Assembly (NCBI RefSeq): GCF_035222375.1
Contig: NC_085891.1
Span: 2,790,001-2,854,000, forward strand
Reading direction: 5' to 3'
DNA length: 64,000 nt
Origin: Podospora pseudocomata
Lineage: Eukaryota; Ascomycota; Sordariomycetes; Sordariales; Podosporaceae
Below are positions 44,463-56,487 of this stretch, in pieces. The first letter of the stretch is position 1, and each line of letters starts with the position of its first letter. The notes under the pieces were generated by a model. It was not told the origin of the DNA. It was given only the letters and a program-made list of their open reading frames with translations, and did not search any database. Both the position numbers and the translations under genes were made by a program.

Positions 44463-46254
44463 TGAGAAGAAACGGTGCGGTGCGGTGATGGGAGATTGGT
44501 TGGGTGCAACGAAACAGTGTTGCTTTTAATCAGGCGCTGGATTGGGAAAATCATGTTGCTAGGCGTATTTTGGACGGGTCAGGAGAGTGTGTGGAGGTGC
44601 ATTTTGACGGGCAGTTCTGCTTGAGCGGTGGTGAGCCTGACAAATAACAAGCCAGGACTTACATCACCAAAAACTCTGGGCTCAGTAGAGAGAAACAGGC
44701 GGAAAGGAGAAGGGGATGCTACATAAAGCGTTGGAGTTGTTAGTCTAAAGTCGAGTCACAAATGTGGCAAACAAACAAGTGAAATAAAGTTTAGAGCTAT
44801 CTTTCTGCCGTCTCTGCAAAGACATGTATCTGTGTTGCACGCTCCTCCGGTTGCAGGTAGCTCTGGTTGCTTGTGATATGCAAAGGGGTGAGAAGGCGGG
44901 GTGCACCCAGCAAGGACGGTGTGTGTTCAACCCCCCTCCCCCTTTTTCCAGCAAAGCAGAGGAGAGACCCCTCCCCCTCTCCGTCGCCTCCTCCCAAGCA
45001 GAGAGTGGCCAAGCCCAGTCAACCCTGCGCTTTCAACCGCTCACACAGACTCTGGTCCACGGCAGGCAAAAGCCAACGGGACAGGGCAGTTCTTCGGCGA
45101 CCGGATCCCCTGGTCGGGTGCTGGTCGGGGCGAGTCTTGAGCCGCACACATCGACTGCCACGTGGGAATCTGGTCGGGTTCTCTCTCCACACAACCGCAA
45201 CCACCTCTTCTCAATTGCACACTCGATCCCATGACGACATTGTAACTGTCGCGATAGACACGTCTGACTGCGCTTAAAACGCGTTCTTTTTGTGAAGCTG
45301 TTGAATTGGAGGTTGGCTATGGCAGATCGTATATCGATGATGAGAGACAGTAGAAACAATCAAAATAGACAACATAATGAGCGCTGCTGATTCAAACCAT
45401 TACATCTTGCTCTTGATGCATCTGGTGAGCACAATTGATGGTTTTCATTGCGACGCGTCGACCTGACTGCACAGCGCTTCTTAATTGCCATTTTTCTGAA
45501 GTGATTCACAATGGGTTGCTGCCTGCAGGGGCCTCTGACTCCACTCATGCACTGTTGCGTGGCTTCTGATTGGCTGGAATGGCCGTGTCAGCAGCCAACC
45601 GGGCACCACGCGAAAGGCAGAACACGCGAACCTCCGCCCTGGCAAGTGCGTTTTTCCTGCACTCAGACTGGTTTAACCTGCCACGGGCAAATCCAAGAGC
45701 AAGCAGAGTGCTCGTCCTGTCACCACCATCAACTCTGCACCAAGCAGGGCAGACACACCTCCCCGTATTGCTCCGTTCGCGACAATCACCAATTGCTGGG
45801 ACGACAACCTTTTTCTTTTTCGCGTCGCATCCATCGATGCATCTGTCGCCATCAATCATCCATCACGAGCTCAGCTTACCTCAACCAACTGCAAGTTCCA
45901 AGCGATTGCCCATTCACGACCACCTCTGCCTCATCCCATGTCCAAGAGGCCGCAGTTGTGAATTTCCCACTTACACCGACTCTGTATACCCCATTTGATC
46001 GCTCATGCCGCCTATGAATTGATGAGACCTGAGCGAACAACGTGAGCATCCCTTCCTTGCTACCATCGAAGTCATAGCTTCGTGCCGATTGCATCCTACA
46101 TCAGCGCATGTTGCTTGCTTGCTTGATGCTAACCGCACACCTTTCCAGTCTCGAGTCTTGATATCAACGACACACGTTACCCTTGTTGTACCATTGTACC
46201 ATCAAACTTTGGCCTTTCGCGTCATCCCATCCCATCGAAAGAGGAACCGTCAAG
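44463..46254. promoter_or_regulatory. intergenic, upstream of yta7
   Basis: About 1.8 kb with no convincing gene. Frames at 44824-45277 and 45511-46017 lack domain features. The last 250 bp are pyrimidine-rich and likely form the yta7 leader. Confidence 0.5.
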
Positions 46255-49200
46255 ATGCCCTCAAAGCGCAAACGCGATCCCCTCGACGGATTCGACCCTA
46301 ACAAATCGGATTCGGAAGACGAGAACTTTGATCCAACAGAGGACGCACCAGCACCACGACGAAGCGCCAAGAAGTCGCGGTCGACGAGGACCAAGAAAAC
46401 AGGAGGAGGCGCTCGCGGCAAGCGATCCAACAGGTACAGAGGGTCCGATATTGAAGACGATGATGAGCTCGAGGATAGCGACCTGGAAGATTCCTTCGCC
46501 GACGATGACCATGATGACCACGAAGACGAGTCCGACGAAGATTTGCCCACTAATGCCGCCGGTCGCCGCGCGAGGAAGGCTGCGGTGAAGCACCAATCCT
46601 ACAGAGAAAGCAGCGCTGAAGAGGAGGAGGAGATCAAGGAATCCGGTGACAGTGCCAGCGAGCTGGAGAAAACCCCAAAGAAATCGGCCAATAAACCATC
46701 AAGAATTGTTGTGCTCAAGACAGCACAAGCACAACGATCATCCAAGCGTGGAAAGGAGGAGCCACCATCAAAGCCACCGCCGGCACCTGCTCATCCAACG
46801 CGCCGAACTCGCGCCCGTACCGAGGAGGTCGAGGAGCCACTGTTTGAGCTGACCAACTCTGGGAGACACGCACAGCCAGCTCGGGGAGCCTCTAGGAGCA
46901 AGAGCCCAGAAGCATTGGCTCGTGCGACTCGCGGAAACCGCGGAGCTGGCAAAGGCCTCAAACAGCCACCCCAGCCCACCATCGAGGAAGCAACGCAAGA
47001 AAGCGAGTCCAAGGACGAGGAACCTGCCGCGGCTATGGAAGGAGAGGAGGCAGAGTCCGTGACTAAGGGTCGGGGAGAGGAACCATCTCCAGTTCGTGGT
47101 GATGTCGAGCCAGAAGTCCCAGAAGCCCAGCCAGAAGATGAAGATGCTCCGATGGAAGATCAACCTGCAGAGGCCGCCGAATCTGCCGCGCCATCCGCAC
47201 CAGCCGATGATGAAGATGACGATGATGACGATGTTCCAATCACCAGAAGGACACGCGGTGCGCGAGCAGCTGCGTCACAGCCCGCCGAGGAGGCTGCGGA
47301 ACCAGAACCGGAGACCGTCGGAGGGAGTCGCCGTCTTACACGAAAATCGCGCCTTCGTGGAAAGAAAAGTTTGCAAGAGCCTAGTAGCGACTTCGAACCT
47401 GGTGAAGAATCTGCCGATCACATGTCTGCGTCAGAGGCTCCTAATGAGGAGGCACCCAATGAGGATGATGAGTCCACTCCCACACCTCGTCGTGGTCGCG
47501 GCTCTAGAGCTGCGAGTCGACGGAGCCGTCGCAACCAGCGAGATTCCGGGGACGAAGAAATCGAACTCGACAAGGATGAGATGGCCGAAGAGCTGGAGGA
47601 GCTGCGTGAAAGTAGTAGATCACGGCCCCGCCGAACTCGTCGCAGATCACCGTCTATCCAGTATGAGGAACGGGAAACCAAGAAGCGTCGCACAAAGCCG
47701 GTCAACTACAGCATACCTGCCATCGACCCTGCTGCTTTCGAGGTTGAGGATGATGATGCCGAGCCAGCTGCCACGCCTGCCAGAAACCGCAGAGGTGGCA
47801 AGAGCGGCGGCACTCAAGCCTGGGAGCGTGCTCTCAACACTACGTTTGGTCCGTTCGGCGGTGGTGGTGGGGCTGGTTCCCTACTCAACGGACCATGGGG
47901 CACTGGAGCTACCGGTGGTGTAGACTCTGACAGTAGTGACGACGAGATGAACATGCGCTCTGGCGTTGGCGGTACCGTCGGCATGACGCCTACCTCTGCC
48001 GCGCCACCAGTCGGTCTCTTCAACCCTCTCGGTTCCCATAATGATGGGCCTGGAGGTATTGGGGGCGCGACTCCCCAAGTCGGCAAGGTCAAGAATCAAA
48101 AGGCGTTTGCTGACGCCGATCCTCTCGGTGTTGATATGAACGTCGACTTTAGCAAAGTTGGCGGCTTGCAGGGTCATATCGACCAGCTGAAGGAGATGGT
48201 TACGCTTCCGCTGCTGTATCCTGAGCTCTTTACCAGGTTCCACGTCACGCCACCTAGAGGTGTGCTGTTTCATGGTCCGCCTGGCACTGGTAAGACGCTC
48301 CTTGCCAGAGCGCTTGCCAACTCTGTCGGTCATGGAGGCCGCAAGATCAGCTTCTACATGCGAAAAGGTGCTGACGCCCTCAGCAAGTGGGTGGGTGAGG
48401 CCGAGAAGCAACTTCGGTTGCTGTTTGAGGAGGCGAGGAGGACCCAACCCAGCATCATCTTCTTTGATGAAATCGACGGTCTCGCGCCCGTGCGGTCCAG
48501 CAAGCAGGAGCAGATCCATGCCAGTATCGTGTCGACGTTGTTGGCGCTGATGGATGGTATGGATGGTCGTGGTCAGGTTATCGTTATTGGTGCGACCAAT
48601 CGACCAGACAACATCGACCCTGCTCTTCGCCGACCGGGTCGCTTCGACAGAGAATTTTACTTTCCTCTGCCTGATTTGGAAGGCAGACTTTCCATCCTGG
48701 ACATTCACACCAAGGACTGGGGTCTGTCTCCGCAGTTCATGAGGGCGTTGGCGGAAAACACCAAGGGTTACGGAGGTGCTGATCTGAGAGCGCTCTGCAC
48801 CGAGGCTGCGCTGAATGCCATCCAGAGGACCTACCCGCAAATCTACTCGTCCAAGGAGAAGCTTGTTGTCGACCCTTCCAAGATTACGATTTCGGCGACG
48901 GACTTTATGATTTCGGTCAAGAAGATGATTCCCTCGTCTGAGAGGTCGACTTCGTCGTCGGCGGTGCCGCTCCCGAGGACGATTGAGCCGTTGCTGAGGA
49001 ACCAGCACAAGGCTTTGATTGGGGTGTTGGATAATATTCTGCCGCGGGAGAAGAAGATCACTGCGTTGGAGGAGGCCATGTATGAGCCTTATGCCGATGC
49101 GGATACTGGTTTTGCGCGGGAGGCGGCGCATGCTGAGTTTGGAAGGTCGAGAGTTTTCAGGCCGAGGTTGTTGATTTCGGGGCTGCCGGGGATGGGGCAG

Positions 49201-51691
49201 AATTATTTGGCGGCTGCCATGTTGCATCATTTGGAGGGGGTTCATGTTGAGAATATGGATGTGTCGAGCTTACTTGGGGATGGAAGGGTGAGTTTTTTTT
49301 ATCTTGTTGGGATGATGTGAAGGGATGATTGCTAACTGTTGGTAGCCTGTTGAGCAAGTGATTGCCAGCCGATTTGTCGAGGTCAAGAGGCACAAACCAG
49401 CGGTTATCTTCATTCCTAATGTTGATCTCTGGTTCCGCAGCATACCGGAGGTGGCTGTTGAGATGTTCAAGACTCTTATCATGCGCATCCCGCCGTCGGA
49501 CCCGGTTCTGTTGTTGGGCACTGCCGAGTGCACTCCTGAGTTACTTGATCCAGAGCTTTTGGTCAAGCTGTTTGGGTTCTCCAAGAAAAATCGGGCCGTG
49601 ATTGAGCCTCCTGAGAGATCATACCGCCTCGAGTTCTTTGAGAACTTGCTTGTTCACCTGAGGAAGTCGCCGCACGAGTTCCCCGACCCTGCCAACCGCA
49701 AGAAGCGGGTTATTGAAGAGCTCCCTGTTGCCCCCCCTCCACCACCGAGGACCCTCACCAAGGAAGAGATCAAAGCTCAGCGCAAGGCTGACTTGCACCA
49801 CCTTAATCTTTTGAAAATGCGGTTGCAACCGATTATGGATCAGATTCACCGCAAGTATCGGAAGTTTAGGCAGCCGGTCATTCCCCTTCAGCAGATTGCG
49901 TATCTGTTTGATGAGCAGGATCCCAACTTTGTCCGGCCTGATCTTGCCGAGGGCGAGCACAGGCCGTATGAGATTGCACGGGACAAGGAGGGCACTGAGG
50001 GCATCAGGGACACGGCCACGGGCAAGTTTTTTTACAATTTGGAGACCACCACCATCGAGGAGAGGCTTGCCAATGGGTATTATGCCCGGCCGCATGATTT
50101 CTACAAGGACATCAACAGGCTTTATCTGGATGCGAAGAATATTGGTGACAAGGACAGGACACTCAAGGCCAATGAGCTGAGGACTAACGTCGAGGTGGAT
50201 GTGCATGATATCAGCACCTCGCTGGCGAATCAGGGGATCAGGTTTGACGAGATTTACGAGAGGCAGCTACAGAGGGTCAGGGAGGCGGAGGAGAAGGCTA
50301 GGAAAAGGAAGGTTGTTCACTCGGTTATTGATCTGATCCAGTCGGATATTCCAGGTGATGGGGATAGTGACTCTCAGGGGCCCGTGGGCATTGGTTTGCC
50401 GCTTTCGCGCAATGCGGGGACGACGGCGGCGAGGTTCCAGCCGATTTTGAGTCCGCCTTCTAGGGGCCATGGGGATTCGACGCAGTCGAGGCCGTTGACG
50501 AACGGCACGCCGGCGTCGAAGGTGGGTGATGGGGATGTGCAGATGGGTGGGATGGATGAGGATACTCAGCCGTTGACTGGGAGGGATTTGATTTCGCCGC
50601 TGCAGTGGCCCATACCTAGGAATGTTGGGGGTCCGCTGGGTGATTCGGCGAGAGCAACGGCGGGGAATATGTCGCAGCGGTCTGCTATCACCTCTGTTCC
50701 GCCGGGTATGTCACCGTCGGCATTATTGAATGATGCTTCGACGACCAAGACGTCGGACCCGTCGACAAACCACTCCAACAACTGGAGCACACAACACACC
50801 AACGGCACTACGGGGCAGAACAACCCTGACGAGACGTCCCAGCTGGAAGACACGCAGTCTCAAAGCATCCACCCAAGCGGGTTCCTGGCTGGACAAAGCC
50901 ACAGCCAAGGCTCATCATCAAGCAGCCAAGCCTGGGCGCACTCCCAGGCAGCGGGCATAGCACAAGGGATTCTCCAACCTAGGGGTGGCGTCCCGCAGGT
51001 CACAGCTCAACGAACGCCCTCCCATCCCTTGTCCAACGTCAACCGTGTCACCATTTCAGAACAAGGCTCCCCGACCTCGTCGCAAAAACCCGCGCCAAAG
51101 GCCGCGGCAGCACCTTTGGCAAACATTCTCAACGACGAGAATGCCTCCTCTAGCGGTGGCAAACCCTCCCAAAACACCCCTTCGACGACAACAACAACCA
51201 CTTCCGGACCCCTTACCGTCATCTCGGGTGTTCCCACCCCGGGATCGAAGGGATCTCACCACTCATCTCAGCAACCTGTCCTGCACGAGGGTCGGCTGTC
51301 AGAATTTCTGGATATTCTGGCGGACAGGACAGCGGGGTGTTCGATTGAACAGCTGGAGCAGATTTACCGGGAGCTGATGGATGAGATTTGGCAGAGCAGG
51401 CACGACTGGAACAGGATGGCGGTGCTGAGCCGGGTGGCGGGGGTGTTTAATGATGCGATTGGGGATATCGAGTTTGTGCAGGGGGTTCTGGTGGAGGAGG
51501 AGAGGGATGAGGAGGAGGAGGAGGAGAAGAGGAAGGGGAAGGAGAAGGTTTTGGAGAGTGTGGAGGGCGGTGGGAGGCCAAGTCAGGGGAGTTCGCAAGG
51601 ACGAGGGGGGGATGGGTTTTGGGCTGGGTTGGGGTTGGTGGGGAATACGAGGGGTGAGAAGGAGCAGGAGGGGTGGTTTTATTTGCGGTGA
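46255..51691 (+). CDS. yta7: bromodomain AAA+ ATPase YTA7/ATAD2
   Basis: Two exons, 46255-49287 and 49346-51691, give 1792 residues. The intron starts GTGAGT, has GCTAACTG as branch site and ends GTAG. The first 600 residues are acidic and basic repeats typical of the family. AAA1 at about 630-860 has an intact Walker A (HGPPGTGKT, about 672), Walker B (FFDEIDG, about 738) and Arg finger region. AAA2 (about 975-1070) is degenerate: its P-loop reads SGLPGMGQN, with Gln in place of the Lys. A bromodomain-like module follows (about 1175-1290), then a long Ser/Gln-rich tail. Yta7 unfolds or disassembles H3-H4 nucleosomes and limits histone gene expression. The second module's loss of Walker Lys is normal for this family. 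Confidence 0.96.
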
Positions 51692-52909
51692 ACTTCTTGT
51701 TAGGCAGGTTTTGTGTATTATGATGGGGGGGAATATGGGATGGGATGGGAAGCGTGGGTTTTTCTTTTTATGGTAGTTTGGTGGGGGTATAAAATTTGAT
51801 CTTTGTAGTGGTTAACGAGTGCATTGAGAAAGAATTCAAAGAAAGGGGGGGGGTGTTTTTGCTGTCGTTGCTGTCGTTGTTGATGGGGATTGCTTCGGCG
51901 TTGGGGGTTTATCAAGTTTGTGTAGGTTATGTCAGTCAGGCAGGGGTGTATATTTTGGTCTCTTGGGTCATTTTCTGTTAGTTTATTTAGAGAGAGAGTT
52001 GGTGGGGGGGGGTAAAAGAATCGATGAAATTGAGTTATGGTCTTCTGAGTCTGAGGTTTGGTGATTTTGCCTAAGCTATTGACCTTCTCCTTGGACAGCT
52101 GAAGTTTAACCTGGGGGGTGAAGGGGGGGGAGGGGGGGTGGTTGCTGTCGTGAAATGTGGATATTTTTGTCCACCGCAGGGCTGTTGTCGGTATCAGACC
52201 TTTCCAGAAGGAAGTTGGGAATGCAATGCTGTAGCCGCTGAAAACCTCGTGGAAATCCTTGAAATGACTTGAGGATCAAAACCCCATGTACTACGGTCTG
52301 GTTCTATTGCGGGTTGTTTATGAAGAGAGACGGGGGGAGGGGAGTACAAGAGTTGAGAAGAAAGAAAACAAGATTAAGAGAACTTTGCCGAGTTTAAGGG
52401 TGTCATGGGCTTGAGTAAAGCGGTAAGTCTATCCTTGATACCCAACGAAATAGAGACTGCGGTTGGGAACAAGGGCTGGGTTAACAGGTCTTGAGCCGAT
52501 ATTGAAGATAGCCAGCAGGCTTTTTTAGTATACGGTTCAGACTCTTGGAAAGATGGTCAACATTGCTTTAAAAAGACAGGTAGTGAGAAGGGGCCTGTTA
52601 ACCATCCCTTCTTCGCAACTTCTCTACATTTCCATTCGCATACTAATAAATCAAGCCCACATCACAAACTCTCAACAAAACACATCACCCCCCCCCTCAT
52701 ATCAACCCCTCTTACCGCCCACCTCTAGCTATCGGAAGCCTATTGGTGTTGTTGCACCGTGCTCTCGGTAGTTGATCTCGCCGCTGTACCTCCGTAGGTA
52801 GCATCAGTGAGCACCCGGAGCACTTAAAAATGGCACTATTTCTCGAGAGGGAATAGCAGACTGCTCGGTTTAAACAATTGGTTCGGCTGGGGATGGGGTA
52901 GGTGAGGGT
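51692..52909. other. intergenic, G-rich
   Basis: About 1.2 kb between yta7 and array B. G runs occur near 51845, 52005 and 52130. No gene or RNA was recognised. Confidence 0.5.
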
Positions 52910-53518
52910 TTAATTGTGGGTGGACTGGACGGTGGTTGAGGTGGTTTTCGGGTGAGACTGGCTGTTGTTCAAGGTGGTCTTGGGGTCAGGCTGGGTGGTG
53001 GCCGAGGTGGTCTCGGGGCATGACGGGGTGCTGTTAGGGGTGGCGGTTGTGTCGATGGTCAGGGTGAACGGGGGGATCATTGGCGTGGGAGTTGACGTGT
53101 CGGTTCTCGGGCTGAGTGTCGGGGTGGACGCGGTGGAGGTGGCCGGCGTGGGAATTGGACTTGATGTTGCGGTCGTGGTCGGTGTGCTGGCCTGGTTGCC
53201 AATGAAAGGAGAGATAGTGGTGTTTGCAATCCGGGTGAGAGTCGAGGTGGAATCCTCTACTGCTGTCGTGACAGCTGAGAAAGCCGGCTCAAACTTGTTG
53301 ACCAGGTCTTCGAGTTGTTCAATGAGTTCTGCTTGGCTTTTGATCTTTTGATGTAGCTTGGCGACCAAGAAGGGGTCGTTTAAGCCGCAGGTGTTGGCTT
53401 CATGTTCGGTCTTGGTGTTTTTCGCAGTCTCGTAGTGCTTGGTCCGCTCGATTGTATGTCCAGAGAAATCAAGCCAGTAGTGAGCCCAGGAATAGTAGAG
53501 ATCAGCCTTTTTTTTGGT
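52910..53518 (-). CDS. WAxYW family member B1, Thr/Pro-rich tail
   Basis: A 202-codon frame opens at 53518 directly after TAG, which is also a plausible splice acceptor (TTTGCACCTAG). It reads KKKADLYYSWAHYWLDFSG, a full match to the family core. A short coil (QAELIEQLEDLVNKFEPAF) comes next, then a long Thr/Ser/Pro tail with repeats of PTP and TTA. A first exon is likely upstream. The frame of ATG at about 53858 joins in phase 0 if the intron starts GTACTT at about 53586, but this donor is weak. A start near 53655 (MMGQGMGPEAMNYLSS) is an alternative that does not join in phase. The product is unknown. Confidence 0.5.
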   Translation of the reverse strand, partial: TKKKADLYYSWAHYWLDFSGHTIERTKHYETAKNTKTEHEANTCGLNDPFLVAKLHQKIKSQAELIEQLEDLVNKFEPAFSAVTTAVEDSTSTLTRIANTTISPFIGNQASTPTTTATSSPIPTPATSTASTPTLSPRTDTSTPTPMIPPFTLTIDTTATPNSTPSCPETTSATTQPDPKTTLNNSQSHPKTTSTTVQSTHN

Positions 53519-55012
53519 CTAGGTGCAAAGAAGGAGTCGATTGCAGTTTTCAGTCATAAATTTACTCTATGTAGCATCGAAGTACCTTTGCAGGACTACG
53601 GAGGACAGGTAGTTCATTGCCTCCGGTCCCATCCCCTGTCCCATCATTCAATGACCACGACAAGCGGTGCTTGGCATGATGGAGAAAGTGGTCAGCTTCC
53701 AGTAGTAAGGTATAAAGGCGAGTTCGATCGTGATGAAGCACAGGGGAAAGAGGAACAAGTGCAATGTTTTTGGTTGAGAAGTATAAATACCCTCTCAGGA
53801 GTTTTGGTGGGTCATTGACAAACCGGCGTTGCACCACTCCTAGCTGGCCACCGGACAACTTGCTGGAATTACATCATCCAGCGGACTCTCCTCTTGATAG
53901 GTAAAATAATGACACTTGATATTTATTCTGAAGCCATTCAAAGATGGTCAAGAAGCCTTAAATGGGAGCTAGTAGACGCCAAAGGATACCCTAATCAACA
54001 GGCGGGATATAGTCCACACGCCAAAAAAAAAAAAAAAAAAACTTGAACGGTAGTCAACAAACCTATTTCCTCACCAGAATGGTATAGGTCAAGCGTCATC
54101 ACACGTAACTGATTTTCATGACCTGGCTATTTTGTCTAGGACGTGAGAGTGGGAAGGCTGTCAAGCACCTGGTTGCTACAGCACTTCTCTGAAGACTTGG
54201 ACACCAAAAGCACGGCACAGTCGAAGTAGGTAGACAACTTCCAATTCATTCCCATACCAACCTGGAATTTTCGACTTTAAAATAATAGATACATGAAATA
54301 CTCAATCTCATACTCTCCTTCTTTAAGGTCCAACCTTTCGGTAAATCACAACTCGCCATCAGGTTCATGGCCAGGCCACCGCAGGTGAAACACCTGAGAC
54401 CGTATCGTTTTGAAAAGGTGGTAGATCTAGGGCCTCCAGTGATTAGGTGCTCAAAGCAGCTCTCCAGCTTGATGGCATGATTGCGAAGAGGTTGTATCAT
54501 ATGTCTTGTCCAATCTCTCCTGTATGACTACCTACCTGGTGCTGGGAATAATATACAAGAGTATAGAGAGTAAAGTATTGGCTGACAGGTTGCTCGGAAG
54601 GTGATTGTGTTCTAGTCTGATAACGGGACACGCTGTGGGCAAAATAAAGGCATTATATTATACCTATCTTTTGAGGACTTGATATTCTGCCGCAGTCTCT
54701 ATTCTTCTGTCTATGGCGTGCACGAGTTAAATTGTGCTCAGGATAACAGAGCGTTTGATTCAACTAGTGACAAGGTTGGGTTGTTAGAACAAGTTTCTAA
54801 CCGACGTTGAGTTTACCGTACTATGCTCACCTGGAGCGGGGTCAGGGTTAGAGTAAAAATCGTGGTGATATTTATACCATACCTATCTAAGCTTCCACTG
54901 TAGGGGTGTATCATTCCGCAGCAATCTCTATTTCTTTGTCTATAACGTGCCCAGCCCTAACTGATATTGTCATCCATGGCAACAACCACATCAAACCAAT
55001 ATCTCCTACACC

Positions 55013-55046
<34 letters not shown>

Positions 55047-55104
55047 AATACATTCACCATCACTAGCCAATCCTCCAAAAATGTCTCCATCCTTCTACCC
55101 TTCC
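53519..55104. other. gene-poor spacer inside array B
   Basis: No family member was found between B1 and B2. A poly-A run lies at 54023-54041. An 84-codon minus-strand frame at 54246-54500 has Cys pairs (LRCFTCGG) but no relatives I recognise. Two related 70 bp segments lie at about 54655-54725 and 54880-54950. Confidence 0.4.
54655..54950. repeat. diverged direct repeat pair of about 70 bp
   Basis: Both copies start with ATACCTATCT and share the words TGCCGCAGTCTCTATTCTTC / TTCCGCAGCAATCTCTATTT and TGTCTATGGCGTGC / TGTCTATAACGTGC in the same order. About 155 bp lie between them. Origin unknown, possibly an old local duplication or repeat remnant. Confidence 0.5.
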
Positions 55105-55785
55105 TCAAGGACCCCAAGGCTGCCCACAAGAAGCGGCTGGCTTCACCTCCGCTAAGCCTTTAGTTCTGGAGGCCTCATGAACCGACAAACCCGCCTCCGA
55201 AGCTGGACTTTCAGCTTTCACTGTCAAATTCGATGTGTTGATCTGTGTACCAACAGCCGAAATTCCACCTGTGATGGTGGAAGAAAAGTTGAAGGTGGGA
55301 GGCTTGTCCTGTTTACCGAGGTTTTTCGTATCCCTCAGCGAGTTTTGCATCCATTTGTTGAAATCTTGAATCGTCTTATTCAAGTTCTCCAGAGTCTTAT
55401 TCAAGTCTCCCATGGCCTCTTCGAGGCTCTTATTGGGGTTCTCCACGTCCGTTCCAGATTCCCCCATGTCCTCCTTGAGGGCTTCTGTGGCCTCGTCATT
55501 TTCTTCGAAGGGTCCACTGACAGGAGTGGCTCTGTCTTCGAAGACGCCTCCATCTGAGGCCGGGTTCTGCGACCAGCTGATGGCTTCCCCGCGCGCTTCA
55601 GCACATTGCTTGAACCAATTGGCCCAGTTCCACATCCTCAAGCCCACTTCATTGTGGGTTAAATCGATGCGTCTGGTGTACACCGCCCAGTTGATTTCTC
55701 GGAACTGCGCTTCTAGGCGCTCGACGACGGCGGGATCAGAGGCGATCCTGGGCCGGTAATAGGTCGTTGGCAAGTGGTTAGACAT
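55105..55785 (-). CDS. WAxYW family member B2, intact, coiled coil
   Basis: A single exon of 226 residues with ATG at 55785. The start MSNHLPTTYYRPRIASDPAV resembles that of A2 (MTYELPSRMDPMHHI). The core is EVGLRMWNWANWFKQCAEAR, which aligns with the WAYYWHDFS core of A2 although the second aromatic pair differs. An acidic spacer (about 75-120) is followed by a coil of seven-residue steps (MGDLNKTLENLNKTIQDFNK, about 135-165). The tail is Ser/Thr/Ala-rich without a clear signal. With no frame break it is one of the best candidates for a working member. Function unknown. Confidence 0.6.
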   Translation of the reverse strand: MSNHLPTTYYRPRIASDPAVVERLEAQFREINWAVYTRRIDLTHNEVGLRMWNWANWFKQCAEARGEAISWSQNPASDGGVFEDRATPVSGPFEENDEATEALKEDMGESGTDVENPNKSLEEAMGDLNKTLENLNKTIQDFNKWMQNSLRDTKNLGKQDKPPTFNFSSTITGGISAVGTQINTSNLTVKAESPASEAGLSVHEASRTKGLAEVKPAASCGQPWGP

Positions 55786-55859
55786 TTTGATGATTGAGTC
55801 CAATGGATGGTTTTTGCTGAGTCTCTGGAGTGGTGGTGACGACGAGGATGTGACGAGAG

Positions 55860-55960
55860 TGGTGAAGAGTGAGAGAGACGAAGAGTGAGAGAGACGAAGA
55901 GTGAGAGAGACGAAGAGTGAGAGACGAAGAGTGAGAGTGGCGAAGAGTGGGAGTGGTAAA
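55860..55960. repeat. GAGAGACGAAGAGT tandem repeat upstream of B2
   Basis: About five units of GTGAGAGAGACGAAGA and shorter variants follow one another, ending in GAGTGG-rich variants. It lies 75-175 bp upstream of the B2 start, so it is in the leader or promoter. On the coding strand it is a CT-rich repeat. Confidence 0.75.
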
Positions 55961-56487
55961 GAGAGGGAGTGGCCAAGAGTGAGGCTGGTGGTAATAGGTA
56001 TAAATAAATAACCTCACAAAATCATACTTTGAATAAAGAAAATCTTCCAAAGTCTAACCACCCGGAACAAAACTTAGATCACGCCTATCTGATTCACATC
56101 TTCCCATCAAGCCACGATCTCCTCCCATTTGCGGCTCAAATCAGCAGCCAAAGCCCCTTTTCCAAGCTCTCCGGCCAGCAAGCAAAACGTCATCTTGACT
56201 CTCACAACTCAGATCAACCCCCATGGCAGCTTCGCCTCCACTTATCCAGCAAGACCCAGCAGCCAAAGCCTCCTTTTCCAAGCCCTCCAACCGGCAAAGC
56301 AAATGTTATCTTCACACTCACAAACCCAAATCAGCTGCCACGACAGCTTTGCCTCCACTTGTCCAGCAACCATCTTTTCAATTCCTTCATCGCAAGCCAT
56401 TGAGGTCCACACGGGGAGCCCTTCCTGGGAAATCTCTCACCTGAACTTACCACTCACCACCTCCAACTTACCACGCCCCCCTCAACC
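55961..56487. other. spacer between B2 and B3
   Basis: About 530 bp that hold the promoter of B2 and the 3' end of B3. On the plus strand two imperfect copies of a segment around CCAAGCCCTCCAACCGGCAA are seen, at about 56158-56230 and 56275-56345. Confidence 0.4.

Noticed and set aside
47881-49245. 454-codon minus-strand frame
   Set aside because: Antisense shadow of the AAA modules of YTA7.
54246-54500. 84-codon minus-strand frame with a CFTCGG motif in array B
   Set aside because: No similarity to the WAxYW members and no recognised relatives. Too short to support.
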